Source: Lachnospiraceae bacterium MD329
GTDB lineage: Bacteria > Bacillota > Clostridia > UBA1381
Length of the DNA stretch: 64,000 bases
Assembly: GCA_010206265.1 (NCBI GenBank)
Contig: VIQV01000022.1
Span: 168,356 to 232,355, forward strand
Direction of reading: 5' to 3'
Numbering within the stretch: the first letter of the stretch is position 1; every line of letters begins with the position of its first letter. A model generated the notes under the pieces. That model was not told the DNA's origin and ran no database searches. It was given only the letters and a program-made list of their open reading frames with translations. Of the stretch, positions 20,352 to 29,771 are shown piece by piece. The translations under genes were made by a program, and so were the position numbers.

Positions 20352-21134
20352 TTATTCTTCACGTAGAAATAAACGTTCTATATCGGTACATTTACCGCTG
20401 TTTTCATCAATATCAAAAATACAGCCGCAGAATTGTCCTTTTCCGACTTCAACCTCAAATTTTTGAGGCATGCCATCGAGAAAACGCTGAATTATTCCCG
20501 AAGGTGTTCGTCCGAGAATGGATAACTGCGGACCTGTCATACCAAGGTCTGAAATATATCCCGTACCTTTAGGGAAAATCATTTCGTCCGCTGTCTGAAC
20601 GTGAGTATGTGTGCCGAATACAGCTGATACTCTGCCGTCAAGATAAAAGCACATTGCAAGTTTTTCGCTTGTTGCCTCAGCGTGAAAATCTACAAGAATA
20701 ATATCGGTTTGTTTTTTAAGTTTTTCAATTTCCCTGTCAGCCGCCTCAAAAGGGGAGTCGTGCGGTTCCAGAAAGGTTCTGCCTATAAGATTTATAACTC
20801 CGATTTTAACACCACTTTTTGATGTGAATGTCATACTGCCTTTTCCGGGACAGGATTCGGCATAGTTTGCAGGACGTATTACGTTGCCTTCCTTCCGCAT
20901 AATTATGGAAATTTCACGGCAGTCCCAAGTATGATTTCCCATTGTGATAATATCAATACCGGAAAGCATAAGTTCATTGTAGGCATTGCGCGCCATACCT
21001 CTGCCGTGAGTAGCATTTTCACCGTTAGCAATTACGACATCAATATTTTTTTTGTATTTTAATTCTTCGACGTATTTGAATAACATATCGCGTCCTGTTC
21101 GACTGACTACGTCGCCAATACATAATATTTTCAT
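20352..21134 (-). CDS. ymdB: YmdB-family metallophosphoesterase
   Basis: 260 residues. The frame is open to 21209, but the ATG at 21134 has AAAGGAT upstream and gives the conserved start MKILCIGDVVSRTGRDML. Metal-binding motifs are GD (7-8), NGENATHGRGM, MGNHTWDCREI, LVDFHAEATSEK and GTHTHVQTADE, the signature of the TIGR00282 family. Bacillus YmdB hydrolyses 2',3'-cyclic nucleotides and affects biofilm and RNA processing. It lies directly downstream of rny, the same pairing as in Bacillus, with a structured 160-base gap between them. Confidence 0.93.
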   Translation of the reverse strand: MKILCIGDVVSRTGRDMLFKYVEELKYKKNIDVVIANGENATHGRGMARNAYNELMLSGIDIITMGNHTWDCREISIIMRKEGNVIRPANYAESCPGKGSMTFTSKSGVKIGVINLIGRTFLEPHDSPFEAADREIEKLKKQTDIILVDFHAEATSEKLAMCFYLDGRVSAVFGTHTHVQTADEMIFPKGTGYISDLGMTGPQLSILGRTPSGIIQRFLDGMPQKFEVEVGKGQFCGCIFDIDENSGKCTDIERLFLREE

Positions 21135-21162
21135 AAGTATATCCTTTCTGATTTTTAGCGAT

Positions 21163-21277
21163 AAAAACAAAAAAGGGGCATTACAGAACGGGTAGAAGCT
21201 AAACGGCAAACGGCTTGTACAGTGCCTTTATCGCAAAGTATCAAAGCCCGAATCCATTTACGCTCTGTAACAGCCCC
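21163..21277 (-). terminator. Long imperfect hairpin with T-run between rny and ymdB
   Basis: On the minus strand GGGGCTGTTACAGAGCG (21277-21261) pairs imperfectly with CGTTCTGTAATGCCCC (21190-21175) and is followed by TTTTTTGTTTTT. This is a terminator with an unusually large loop of about 70 bases. The loop holds TTTATCGC (plus strand 21227-21234), which can pair with GCGATAAA (21158-21165) next to the T-run, so an alternative fold is possible. Confidence 0.55.
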
Positions 21278-21298
21278 CAATTTTCATTTTCCGAAAGC

Positions 21299-22864
21299 TT
21301 ATTTTGCGTAATCAACAGCTCTTGTTTCGCGTATCAAACTAACTTTAATCTGACCCGGATACTCAAGCTCGCTTTCTATGCGTTTAACGATATCTTTTGC
21401 CACAATAATCATACTGTCGTCCGAAACAACTTCGGGTTTAATCATAATTCTGATTTCACGACCTGCCTGAATAGCAAATGATTTATCAACACCGTTGAAA
21501 TCGTTGGCGATTTCTTCAAGTTTTTGCAAACGCTTGATGTAGGTTTCAAGATTTTCACGTCTGGCTCCCGGACGTGCAGCAGAAATTGCGTCAGCCGCCT
21601 GTACAAGCGCAGCGACAAGTGTTTGTGCTTCTACATCGCCGTGGTGCGCCATAATAGCGTGTACAACTTCCTTATTTTCACGATACTTCTTTGCTATATC
21701 CGCGCCGATAGTAACGTGTGAGCCTTCGACCTCGTGGTCAACTGCCTTACCGATATCGTGCAGTAAGCCTGCACGTTTTGCCGTGGCAATATCGACTCCC
21801 AGTTCACCTGCCATAACGCCTGCAAGGTGTGAAACCTCAACACTGTGCTTTAAGACGTTCTGACCATAACTTGTTCTGAATTTAAGCTTACCAAGCAATT
21901 TAATAAGTTCAGGGTGAAGACCGTGCACACCTGTTTCAAATGTAGCGCTTTCGCCCTCCTGCTTGATAATCGCCTCAACCTCTTTACGAGATTTTTCTAC
22001 TGTTTCTTCAATGCGGGCAGGATGTATACGTCCGTCCACAATAAGTTTTTCAAGCGCAAGACGCGCAACCTCTCTCCTTATCGGGTCAAAACTTGAAACT
22101 ATAACAGCCTCAGGAGTATCGTCGATAATCAGGTCAACACCGGTAAGTGTTTCAAGAGTTCTGATATTTCGTCCTTCACGTCCGATGATACGTCCTTTCA
22201 TTTCATCGTTCGGAAGATTTACGACAGAAACAGTTGTTTCGGCAACGTGGTCAGCGGCAACCTTCTGAATTGACAAAGCAACAATGTTCTTTGCATTCTT
22301 CTCCGCATTTTCCTTTGCCTCTTGCTCAATTTCTTTAACCATAATGGCAGCCTCGTGTCTGGTTTGATTTTCAATGTCTTTAAGAAGGATAGCTTTTGCT
22401 TCCTCAGCAGTCAGACCTGAAATCTTTTCAATGAGCGCCATTTGTTGTTGTTTTATTTCTGCTATTTCTTCTTCTTTTGATTCCAGAGCCTTCAGTTTTT
22501 GGTTGTATGAATGCTCTTTCTTCTCCAGATTATCTGCCTTTTTGTCCAAGTTTTCTTCTTTTTGATTAATTCTGCGTTCCTGGCGGCTAAGCTCATTTCT
22601 GCGTTCTTTAATCTCTGCGTCAAGAGCGGCACGGAGTTTTTGATTTTCCTCTTTTGCCTCTAAAAGCAACTCGCGTTTTTTAGATGTTGCGCTCTTTTCT
22701 GCCTCTTCAACTATGGACTTCGCTTTTTCTTCTGCACTGCCGAATTCTGCTTCGGCAATCTTTTTCCTGTGCGCGACACCTGAGTAAAAGCCGACGATGA
22801 CGCCCACAATGCATAAGATGACTGCGGCAGCGATAACCGCAATCAAGATTATTGGATTATTCAT
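21299..22864 (-). CDS. rny: Ribonuclease Y
   Basis: 521 residues. The domain order is exactly that of RNase Y: an N-terminal membrane helix (about 4-28), a long charged coiled coil (about 30-200), a KH RNA-binding domain ([15 protein letters not shown], about 210-270) and an HD phosphohydrolase domain ([10 protein letters not shown] and [17 protein letters not shown], about 330-430). It is the membrane-bound endonuclease that starts mRNA decay in many Firmicutes. The ATG at 22864 was chosen because GGGGGTG is 7 bases upstream; the in-frame ATG at 22879 has no ribosome site. That ribosome site can be masked by a leader hairpin (see the leader entry). Confidence 0.97.
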   Translation of the reverse strand: MNNPIILIAVIAAAVILCIVGVIVGFYSGVAHRKKIAEAEFGSAEEKAKSIVEEAEKSATSKKRELLLEAKEENQKLRAALDAEIKERRNELSRQERRINQKEENLDKKADNLEKKEHSYNQKLKALESKEEEIAEIKQQQMALIEKISGLTAEEAKAILLKDIENQTRHEAAIMVKEIEQEAKENAEKNAKNIVALSIQKVAADHVAETTVSVVNLPNDEMKGRIIGREGRNIRTLETLTGVDLIIDDTPEAVIVSSFDPIRREVARLALEKLIVDGRIHPARIEETVEKSRKEVEAIIKQEGESATFETGVHGLHPELIKLLGKLKFRTSYGQNVLKHSVEVSHLAGVMAGELGVDIATAKRAGLLHDIGKAVDHEVEGSHVTIGADIAKKYRENKEVVHAIMAHHGDVEAQTLVAALVQAADAISAARPGARRENLETYIKRLQKLEEIANDFNGVDKSFAIQAGREIRIMIKPEVVSDDSMIIVAKDIVKRIESELEYPGQIKVSLIRETRAVDYAK

Positions 22865-23121
22865 CAGTAACACCCCCATAAATTATTTTCCAAGACTCTA
22901 AATGGGGGACTTTCTTAAAATGACTGCTTCCTATAAATACATTATGCAAAATCCGGCGTTAACGGTTAATGCCTACCCCTTTGGCGCGTAAGAAAATCTA
23001 CGCCGCCGTGGTATGTAATCATACGGAGCAGTTTACTCTAAGACGGCTCCATTTTAAGTATTGGGATTACATATAAAATATCTTATTTACAGAAAACTTT
23101 ATTTTTAAAGAATATCAAGCA
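22865..23121 (-). promoter_or_regulatory. Structured 5' leader of rny, candidate cis-regulatory RNA
   Basis: On the minus strand the leader contains, in order: a 9-bp helix TATGTAATC/GATTACATA (plus 23065-23073 with 23012-23020) enclosing ATAC/GTAT and a GGAGC/GCTCC hairpin; a hairpin GGCGGCGTA/TACGCGCC (22983-23007); a hairpin GGCATTAA/TTAACGCC (22956-22973); and near the start codon CCCCCAT (22908-22902) pairing with ATGGGGG (22879-22873), which hides the ribosome site GGGGG. An upstream GGGG (22979-22976) could pair with the CCCCC instead and free it. This is the layout of a translational switch. I could not match it to a known riboswitch class. Confidence 0.6.
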
Positions 23122-23127
23122 CTTTAT

Positions 23128-23156
23128 ATTTTATACTATTTTTATAATTCTGTCAA
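23128..23156 (-). promoter_or_regulatory. Sigma-A promoter of rny
   Basis: On the minus strand TTGACA (23156-23151), 17 bases, TAAAAT (23133-23128). Transcription should start near 23121, giving a leader of about 255 nt. The rest of the 616-base space between rny and glgB (about 23157-23390) is AT-rich and shows no gene. Confidence 0.8.
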
Positions 23157-23391
23157 GGAATTATTGTGAATGTTACAGTATATATATATTTATGAAACAA
23201 TTTTTTAATGTGCAATACCGTGGTTTGTTATAGGGGGAGGCTGTCGGAGTCATTGGAAAAGTGTTGTTGTAAAGACTTTTTACTGAGGGAAAAATAATGT
23301 TTTTTGCATAAAAAGCAAATATCGTGTAAAAATATAAAAGATTTTGTCACTTTGCACAAAAATGTAAAAGAAAATTTAGCTACATATGGTC

Positions 23392-23420
23392 TTTACTGAC
23401 AAAACAAAGTGTGGTATAAT
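23392..23420 (+). promoter_or_regulatory. Promoter of the glg cluster (glgB)
   Basis: TTTACT (23392-23397), 17 bases, TATAAT (23415-23420), with TG one base before the -10. Confidence 0.65.
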
Positions 23421-23480
23421 TATGGAAATAATAGAAATGCGAGTATAATTATGCCCGCGTTATGAAGGGAAGTGAATTGT

Positions 23481-25451
23481 ATGACAGAAGAAAAAACCTG
23501 GGCGGATATAAGTCGCTTTCAAACATATCTGTTTAATTCGGGCGATAATTTCAAATCATATGAAATGCTTGGCGCGCATAAAATGAAGCTTAAAGGCAGG
23601 AATGGCTGGAGATTTGCCGTTTGGGCGCCTAATGCAGTCAGTGTAAGAGTGGTCGGTGATTTTAACGGCTGGAACGGTTATGACAAGGTTCTGGAAAGAA
23701 TTGAAACGAGTGGCGTGTGGTACGGATTCTTTACAGATCTTGAAGAAGGTATGCTGTATAAATATGCAATTGAGGCGCGTGACGGAGAAACGTATTATAA
23801 GGCAGACCCTTATGCGTTTAAAAGCGAGGTTCGTCCCGGTACTGCGTCTGTACTTAAAGATATTTCGGGTTATAAGTGGAGTGATAAATCGTGGCTCAGT
23901 GCGAGAAACCGTGAGAGCACCATGCAGAAACCTGTTAATATTTACGAAATGCACGTTGGTTCGTGGAGAATACACGAGGACGGAAGTTTTTACACATATA
24001 AGGAGCTTGCGGACGAGCTTGTACCTTATATTAAAGATATGGGGTATACGCATATTGAGATAATGCCTGTTACAGAATATCCGTATGACGGCTCGTGGGG
24101 GTATCAGGTTACGGGATTTTTCTCAGCAACGACACGCTACGGCGAGAGCGAAGAACTGAAATACCTTGTTGACAAGTGTCATAAAAACGGTATCGGCGTT
24201 ATAATGGATTGGGTTCCGGCGCATTTTCCGCGTGACGCGCACGGACTCCGTATGTTTGATGGAACACCGGTATATGAATATGCTGACCCGCGTATGGGTG
24301 AGCATAAGGACTGGGGAACAATGGTCTTTGACTATTCAAAGAGCGAGGTTATTTCATTTCTTACATCGTCAGCTTATTTCTGGGCGGACGAGTATCATAT
24401 AGACGGTATACGCGTGGACGCGGTTTCGTCTATGCTGTACCGCGATTATTCGCGTAACGACGGCGAATGGATACCGAATCAGTATGGGGGGAACGGTAAT
24501 CTTGAGGCGGTTGATTTTCTGCGTAAGCTGAATAAAATACTGGGTACGGAGTTTCCGAATTTTATGATGATTGCAGAGGAGAGTACCGCGTGGCCGCTTG
24601 TAACGGCGCCGCCTGAAAATGACGGACTCGGCTTTAATTACAAATGGAATATGGGCTGGATGAACGATACGCTGAGATATATGTCAATGGACCCGTATTT
24701 CCGTAAGGACAATCACGGGTTGCTGACATTTGTAATGATGTATGCTTACAGCGAAAACTTCATTCTGCCGCTTTCGCACGATGAGGTGGTTCACGGCAAA
24801 CACTCGCTCATAGACAAGATGTACGGAGATTACGACGATAAGTTTAACGCTTATAAAACACTGCTGGGCTACTATATGACAATGCCAGGTAAAAAGCTTT
24901 TATTTATGGGCAGTGAGTTCGGACAATTCCTTGAATGGAGATATGACGACCAGCTCGAATGGAATTTACTTGATATAGAGAAACATAAAAAACTTCATAG
25001 ATTTGTAAAAGAGCTTAATCATTTTTATCTTGAAAATAAGGCATTCTGGGAATATGAAGGCGGCTGGGACGGTTTCAGATGGGTAAATGAGGCTGACAGT
25101 GAAAATTCAGTGCTTTCGTATATAAGACGCGGAAAGAGTACGTCGGATAATATTGTGGTAGTGGCGAACTTTACGCCTGTTGACAGACCTGTATATAAAA
25201 TAGGCGTTCCTGTAGCAGGGGATTATGAAGTGGTATTCCACTCCAATGCGGAAAAATATGGGGGAACAAGACGAATTACAAAAAAGACATATAAGGCGAA
25301 ACCAATGCAGTATTCAGATATGATGTACACGCTTGAAGTAGCGGTAGACGGTAATTCGGTAATGTTTATTAAACGCAGGGAAAACAAGAAAAATGGGGTA
25401 AAAAAGACGACGGCAAAAAAGACCGCCGCCAAGAAAATAACTAAGAAATAA
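23481..25451 (+). CDS. glgB: 1,4-alpha-glucan branching enzyme with Lys/Ala-rich tail
   Basis: 656 residues. It makes alpha-1,6 branches in glycogen. There is an N-terminal CBM48 (about 35-125, [21 protein letters not shown]), a GH13 barrel with [24 protein letters not shown] (nucleophile Asp), MIAEEST (acid Glu) and [10 protein letters not shown] (third Asp), and a C-terminal beta domain. A GTG at 23472 is in frame, but AAGGGA at 23465 fits the ATG at 23481 better. The last 25 residues are unusual: a [16 protein letters not shown] basic tail absent from standard GlgB, and similar to the tail of GlgA downstream. It is first in the glgB-C-D gene run. Confidence 0.96.
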   Translation: MTEEKTWADISRFQTYLFNSGDNFKSYEMLGAHKMKLKGRNGWRFAVWAPNAVSVRVVGDFNGWNGYDKVLERIETSGVWYGFFTDLEEGMLYKYAIEARDGETYYKADPYAFKSEVRPGTASVLKDISGYKWSDKSWLSARNRESTMQKPVNIYEMHVGSWRIHEDGSFYTYKELADELVPYIKDMGYTHIEIMPVTEYPYDGSWGYQVTGFFSATTRYGESEELKYLVDKCHKNGIGVIMDWVPAHFPRDAHGLRMFDGTPVYEYADPRMGEHKDWGTMVFDYSKSEVISFLTSSAYFWADEYHIDGIRVDAVSSMLYRDYSRNDGEWIPNQYGGNGNLEAVDFLRKLNKILGTEFPNFMMIAEESTAWPLVTAPPENDGLGFNYKWNMGWMNDTLRYMSMDPYFRKDNHGLLTFVMMYAYSENFILPLSHDEVVHGKHSLIDKMYGDYDDKFNAYKTLLGYYMTMPGKKLLFMGSEFGQFLEWRYDDQLEWNLLDIEKHKKLHRFVKELNHFYLENKAFWEYEGGWDGFRWVNEADSENSVLSYIRRGKSTSDNIVVVANFTPVDRPVYKIGVPVAGDYEVVFHSNAEKYGGTRRITKKTYKAKPMQYSDMMYTLEVAVDGNSVMFIKRRENKKNGVKKTTAKKTAAKKITKK

Positions 25452-25501
25452 CCGATGGTATCGGTGAAAACTATAAACAAATAATACAGGGAGATGATTT
25501 T

Positions 25502-26707
25502 ATGGTATCAAAGGATTGCGTTGCAATGATACTTGCAGGCGGTCAGGGGTCGCGTCTTGGCGCACTTACGAAAAACGTTGCAAAACCGGCGGTTCCGTTC
25601 GGGGGAAAATACAGAATTATTGATTTCCCACTGTCGAACTGCGTTCATTCGGGTATAGATACTGTGGGTGTATTAACTCAGTATCAGCCGTTGGAGCTGA
25701 ACAGATATATTGGTAACGGTAATCCGTGGGATTTAGACCGCAGCCACGGAGGCGCCTACGTTTTACCTCCGTATCAGAGCGCAAAAACAGGTGAGTGGTA
25801 TAAGGGTACGGCAAATGCTATCTATCAGAATTTAAGTTTTCTTGAGGGATTTAAGCCTTCTCACGTGCTTATTCTGTCGGGCGACCACATTTATAAAATG
25901 CATTATGGGGAAATGCTTAAAGCTCATAAAGAGTCGGGCGCTGCGGCGACTATTGCGGTAATGCCCGTGCCGTGGGAAGAGGCAAGTCGTTTTGGTATTA
26001 TGAATGTTGATGAAACAGGAATAATTACAGAATTTGAAGAAAAACCTGCTGAGCCTAAGAGTAATCTTGCGTCAATGGGTATTTATATTTTCCGTTATGA
26101 CGCATTAAAGAAGTATCTTGAAGATGACGAGCGTGACCCTAATTCGGCAAACGATTTCGGTAAAAACATTATTCCGACAATGCTTAATAACGATGAAAAG
26201 ATGGTTTCATTCAGATTTGAGGGTTACTGGAAGGACGTAGGAACCATACAGAGTCTTTGGGAGGCAAATATGGACTTGGTTGACGAGCCTCCGAAGTTCG
26301 CTTTAAATGACAGAAGATGGAGTATCTATTCAAGAAATATGGCGCTTGCTCCGCATTATGTGGGCATAAATGCTAAAATCACAAATTCAACGGTTACAGA
26401 AGGCTGTTATATCGACGGCACTATTGACCATTCCGTAATATTCGGCGGAGTTGAATTGGGCGAGGGAAGCACTATTAAGGATTCCGTAATTATGCCCGGC
26501 GCAAAAATCGGTAAAAATGTTACTATTGAAAAATCGGTTATCGGTACCGACGCAGTGATTGGGGACGGTGCAAAAATCGGAGTTAATTCCTCAGATGATA
26601 ATAAATATGCATCAAAGCTGTGTACACACGACCTTGTACTGGTTGAGGGCGGCGCAGAAGTTAAGCCTGACGAGGATATTTACAAGGGAAGTATGGTAGA
26701 GGCGTAA
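25502..26707 (+). CDS. glgC: Glucose-1-phosphate adenylyltransferase, catalytic subunit
   Basis: 401 residues, full length. It makes ADP-glucose from ATP and glucose-1-phosphate, the committed step of glycogen synthesis. The nucleotide loop is intact ([14 protein letters not shown]), followed by [19 protein letters not shown], the GDHIYKM motif, FEEKP and the sugar-phosphate-binding [10 protein letters not shown]. The C-terminal left-handed beta-helix has hexapeptide repeats (about 290-400). GGGAGATG-type ribosome site. It precedes glgD by 18 bases; the two subunits are known to form a mixed enzyme in Firmicutes. Confidence 0.97.
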   Translation: MVSKDCVAMILAGGQGSRLGALTKNVAKPAVPFGGKYRIIDFPLSNCVHSGIDTVGVLTQYQPLELNRYIGNGNPWDLDRSHGGAYVLPPYQSAKTGEWYKGTANAIYQNLSFLEGFKPSHVLILSGDHIYKMHYGEMLKAHKESGAAATIAVMPVPWEEASRFGIMNVDETGIITEFEEKPAEPKSNLASMGIYIFRYDALKKYLEDDERDPNSANDFGKNIIPTMLNNDEKMVSFRFEGYWKDVGTIQSLWEANMDLVDEPPKFALNDRRWSIYSRNMALAPHYVGINAKITNSTVTEGCYIDGTIDHSVIFGGVELGEGSTIKDSVIMPGAKIGKNVTIEKSVIGTDAVIGDGAKIGVNSSDDNKYASKLCTHDLVLVEGGAEVKPDEDIYKGSMVEA

Positions 26708-26724
26708 GAAAGGAGAAAGAGCCA

Positions 26725-27843
26725 ATGAGACGAGATACTATGGGTATTATTCTGACTAATAACGACAGAATACCGCCTATTACTGATATAAGAGCAAACA
26801 GTGCTCTTCCGATTGCAGGCAGGTACAGAATAATTGATTTTGTACTTTCCAATATGGCTAATGCAGGAATTACTAATATCGGAGTTGCGACGGAATCAAA
26901 TTATTCCTCGCTTATGGACCATATAAAATCAGGTAAGCCGTGGGATTTGGACAGAAAAAACTGGGGACTGAGCGTACTTCCGCCAAGTCTTGAAAAGATG
27001 ACCTACGGCGCAATAAAAGGCAATATAGATATGCTGGCAGGAATAAGCGATTTTATACAGCGCAGTCAGCAGACATATGTAATATTATCTCTTGGAAACA
27101 GTATTTATAATATTGATTTTTCAAAAGTGGTTGAAGAACATATTGAACGTCAGGCTGATATTACGATTTTGTATAAGGATATGCACGGTTCAGAGGAAAG
27201 AGAGCTTTCAAGATTTACAATGTTGGAGCTTGACGAGGATAAGCGCGTAACGGATATTGAAGTTCAGCCGTATTATCCCAAAACAAACACTGCAAGTATG
27301 GACGTGTTTGTTATGGAAAAGGCGCTGCTTGAAAGCATTGTTGACGAATGCAGCGCGCGCGGCGACAGAGATTTTGTTAAGGACGCGCTTGTTAAGAAAA
27401 TGCAGGGACTTCGTATTTACGGTTATGAACATACAGGTTATACCGATAAAATTGACTCATTAAAGTCATACTATAGAAATAATATGAACTTCCTTAACAA
27501 GGATATGAGAAAAGAGCTTTTCAATCCTGAAAATCCGATTTATACAAAAACCAAAGACCAATCTCCTACAAAGTATGGTTCGGACGCGATTGTTCAGAAC
27601 AGTTTTGTATCAGACGGCTGCGTTATTGAAGGAACGGTTATAAATTGTATACTTTCGCGCGGAGTAAAAGTGGAAAAAGGCGCGGTCATAAAGAATTCAA
27701 TTATTATGCAGGATTCTATAATAGAGGAAAACGTGGATTTAAGTCACGTTGTGTTTGATAAGGAGGTTTATATAACCAAAGGACGTAAGCTTATCGGACA
27801 GGAAAGCTATCCTCTGGCAATATCAAAAGGCACAAGGATTTAA
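26725..27843 (+). CDS. glgD: GlgD, regulatory subunit of ADP-glucose synthesis
   Basis: 372 residues, homologous to GlgC over its length (RYRIIDFVLSN, KPWDLDRKNWGLSVLPP). It has lost the GGxGxRL nucleotide loop, reading MGIILTNNDRIPPITDIRANS at that place, and lacks other catalytic residues. This is the family pattern of GlgD, which stimulates GlgC rather than catalysing. AAGGAG lies 10 bases before the ATG. It is translated from the same message as glgC. Confidence 0.94.
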   Translation: MRRDTMGIILTNNDRIPPITDIRANSALPIAGRYRIIDFVLSNMANAGITNIGVATESNYSSLMDHIKSGKPWDLDRKNWGLSVLPPSLEKMTYGAIKGNIDMLAGISDFIQRSQQTYVILSLGNSIYNIDFSKVVEEHIERQADITILYKDMHGSEERELSRFTMLELDEDKRVTDIEVQPYYPKTNTASMDVFVMEKALLESIVDECSARGDRDFVKDALVKKMQGLRIYGYEHTGYTDKIDSLKSYYRNNMNFLNKDMRKELFNPENPIYTKTKDQSPTKYGSDAIVQNSFVSDGCVIEGTVINCILSRGVKVEKGAVIKNSIIMQDSIIEENVDLSHVVFDKEVYITKGRKLIGQESYPLAISKGTRI

Positions 27844-27844
27844 T

Positions 27845-27907
27845 TTAATTTACATAATGGGACTGCCCCTTTCGGCGGGCAGCCCTGTTAAATTTATATG
27901 TAAATTC
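27845..27907 (+). repeat. Nested inverted repeat between glgD and glgA
   Basis: An outer pair, AATTTACAT and ATGTAAATT, surrounds an inner GC-rich pair GGGaCTGCCC and GGGCAGCCC. The inner hairpin starts 14 bases after the glgD stop but is not followed by a clear T-run. It may protect the 3' end of the glgBCD message or terminate weakly. Confidence 0.6.
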
Positions 27908-27917
27908 CTTGGTCCGG

Positions 27918-27946
27918 TTGACAAAGTTTACAAAAAAGTATAATAT
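27918..27946 (+). promoter_or_regulatory. Promoter before glgA
   Basis: TTGACA (27918-27923) with TAATAT (27941-27946) at 17 bases; the overlapping TATAAT (27939-27944) would be at 15. The predicted start (about 27953) falls on the ribosome site AAAGGA, so transcripts from here would have almost no leader. Confidence 0.6.
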
Positions 27947-27966
27947 TATGAAAGGAATGTTGGACT

Positions 27967-29724
27967 ATGAAGGTTTTATTTGCAACCTCGGAGGCTGCGC
28001 CGTTTGTGAAAACGGGCGGTTTGGGCGACGTGGCAGGTTCATTACCGGCAACGCTCCGTGAAAAGGGTGTTGACGCACGGGTTATTTTACCGCTTTATAA
28101 CTGTATACCGCAGGAATATAAGGATAAAATGAAGTATATCGACCATATTTATATTGATATGGCGTGGAGAAAACAGTATGCAGGAGTGTTCAGTCTGGAG
28201 CATAACGGCAGTCTTTATTATTTTGTAGATAATAAATTCTATTTTAATGGTGATAAACCGTATGATTACATTCATCTTGATTGTGAGAAGTTTATATTCT
28301 TCTCAAAGGCGGTGCTGTCATTACTGCCTACGCTTGATTTCAGACCCGACGTTATTAACTGTAACGATTGGCAGACAGGTCCGATTCCCGTGTTCCTTGA
28401 TACTTTTCAGGATAACCCGTTCTACCGCGGAATAAAGACGGTTATGACTATTCATAATCTGAAATTTCAGGGAAGATGGGATTTCAAGAAGATTAAGGAC
28501 GCAATGGGCATAAGCGACTATTACTTTACGCCTGACAAACTTGAATTTTACAGAGATGCGAACTTGTTAAAGGGCGGAATGGTTTATGCAAACAAGATTT
28601 CTACGGTAAGTTCCACATATGCAGGTGAGATTACTACCGAGGAATACGGTGAGGGACTTCATAATTTGCTTAATGCAAGACGTGATGACCTTGTTGGAAT
28701 AGTAAACGGTATTTCGTATGATGACTGGAATCCGCAGACGGACAAGTTGATTTATGAGAATTATACTGCAAAAACAGTTCATAAGAAAAAAGCGGCAAAC
28801 AAGGCAAAACTTCAAGAGGAGCTTGGATTGCCTGTTGACCCGAACAAAATGATGGTCGGTATAGTTTCGCGTCTTACAGACCAGAAGGGCTTTGACCTTG
28901 TTGCGTATAAGATAGAGGAATTATGCGCAGGAGGCTTGCAGGTAGTTGTTCTCGGTACAGGTGATGAAAAATATGAAAACCTGTTCAGGCATTACGCTTG
29001 GAAATATCCTGACCGTTTCTCGGCTCAGATTTATTTCTCAAATGAAATGTCGCATAAGATTTACGCAGCCTGCGACGCATTTTTAATGCCGTCGAGATTT
29101 GAACCCTGCGGTTTGTCGCAGCTTATCAGCCTGCGTTACGGAACAGTTCCGATTGTTCGTGAAACGGGAGGGCTTAAAGATACGGTTGTACCGTATAACG
29201 AGTATACGGGCGAGGGTACAGGTTTCTCGTTTGCAAACTATAGTGCAGATGAAATGATGAATATTATCTGGTACGCTATGAATATCTATTATGATAGAAA
29301 AGACGAGTGGAATAACATAATAGATAACGGTATGTCGGTTGATTATTCGTGGAACGTATCTGCCGACAGATATATTGACCTGTATAAAAATATAACGGGT
29401 ATATACGAGGAGTTAAAGCCGGCTGAAAACAAAGCCGCACCTAAAAAGCCTGCGGCTAAAAAAGCGGCTCCGAAAAAAACAGATTTTGCCGTGTCATTAC
29501 AGGCTGACGCAGACAAGGCGGCAGACAGGGCGGCGGAAAATGCAAAAGAGCCGACTATAATGAAGATTGAGAATCCTTTCGGTGAAGAGGAAAAAACAGT
29601 TAAAAAGCCCGCGGCTAAAAAGACGGCGGCTAAGAAACCTGCTGAAAAATCAACCGCGGCTAAAAAAACAACAGCTAAAAAGACTTCCGCGCCTAAAAAA
29701 AGCGTGAAGTCTGACAAGGAGTAA
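27967..29724 (+). CDS. glgA: Glycogen synthase with long Lys/Ala-rich C-terminal tail
   Basis: 585 residues, about 100 more than the usual 480. It transfers glucose from ADP-glucose to the glycogen chain. The GT5 fold is complete: KTGGLGDVAGSLP near the start (ADP-glucose binding), ISTVSSTYAGEI, VSRLTDQKGFDL, and the catalytic SRFEPCGLSQLISLRYGT with VRETGGLKDTV. From about residue 485 the protein is an extra disordered tail of repeated AAKKPAAKK, KKTAAKKP and KKTTAKKTS blocks interrupted by an acidic segment (LQADADKAADRAAEN). The tail resembles histone H1 and the shorter tail of GlgB in this cluster. Confidence 0.96.
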   Translation: MKVLFATSEAAPFVKTGGLGDVAGSLPATLREKGVDARVILPLYNCIPQEYKDKMKYIDHIYIDMAWRKQYAGVFSLEHNGSLYYFVDNKFYFNGDKPYDYIHLDCEKFIFFSKAVLSLLPTLDFRPDVINCNDWQTGPIPVFLDTFQDNPFYRGIKTVMTIHNLKFQGRWDFKKIKDAMGISDYYFTPDKLEFYRDANLLKGGMVYANKISTVSSTYAGEITTEEYGEGLHNLLNARRDDLVGIVNGISYDDWNPQTDKLIYENYTAKTVHKKKAANKAKLQEELGLPVDPNKMMVGIVSRLTDQKGFDLVAYKIEELCAGGLQVVVLGTGDEKYENLFRHYAWKYPDRFSAQIYFSNEMSHKIYAACDAFLMPSRFEPCGLSQLISLRYGTVPIVRETGGLKDTVVPYNEYTGEGTGFSFANYSADEMMNIIWYAMNIYYDRKDEWNNIIDNGMSVDYSWNVSADRYIDLYKNITGIYEELKPAENKAAPKKPAAKKAAPKKTDFAVSLQADADKAADRAAENAKEPTIMKIENPFGEEEKTVKKPAAKKTAAKKPAEKSTAAKKTTAKKTSAPKKSVKSDKE

Positions 29725-29771
29725 AATCCTTATATATTAAGTAGAGAAAGTAAAAGGGGATGTAGAGAAAT

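Noticed and set aside
22909..23085. 6S RNA or a T-box, SAM, cobalamin or c-di-GMP riboswitch in the rny leader
   Set aside because: The helices do not form the single long rod of 6S RNA, and the conserved cores of those riboswitches are absent; kept only as an unclassified leader.
23157..23390. A small gene or remnant between rny and glgB
   Set aside because: Some GC-richer patches are present (about 23230-23260) but no open frame with a ribosome site and no recognisable product.
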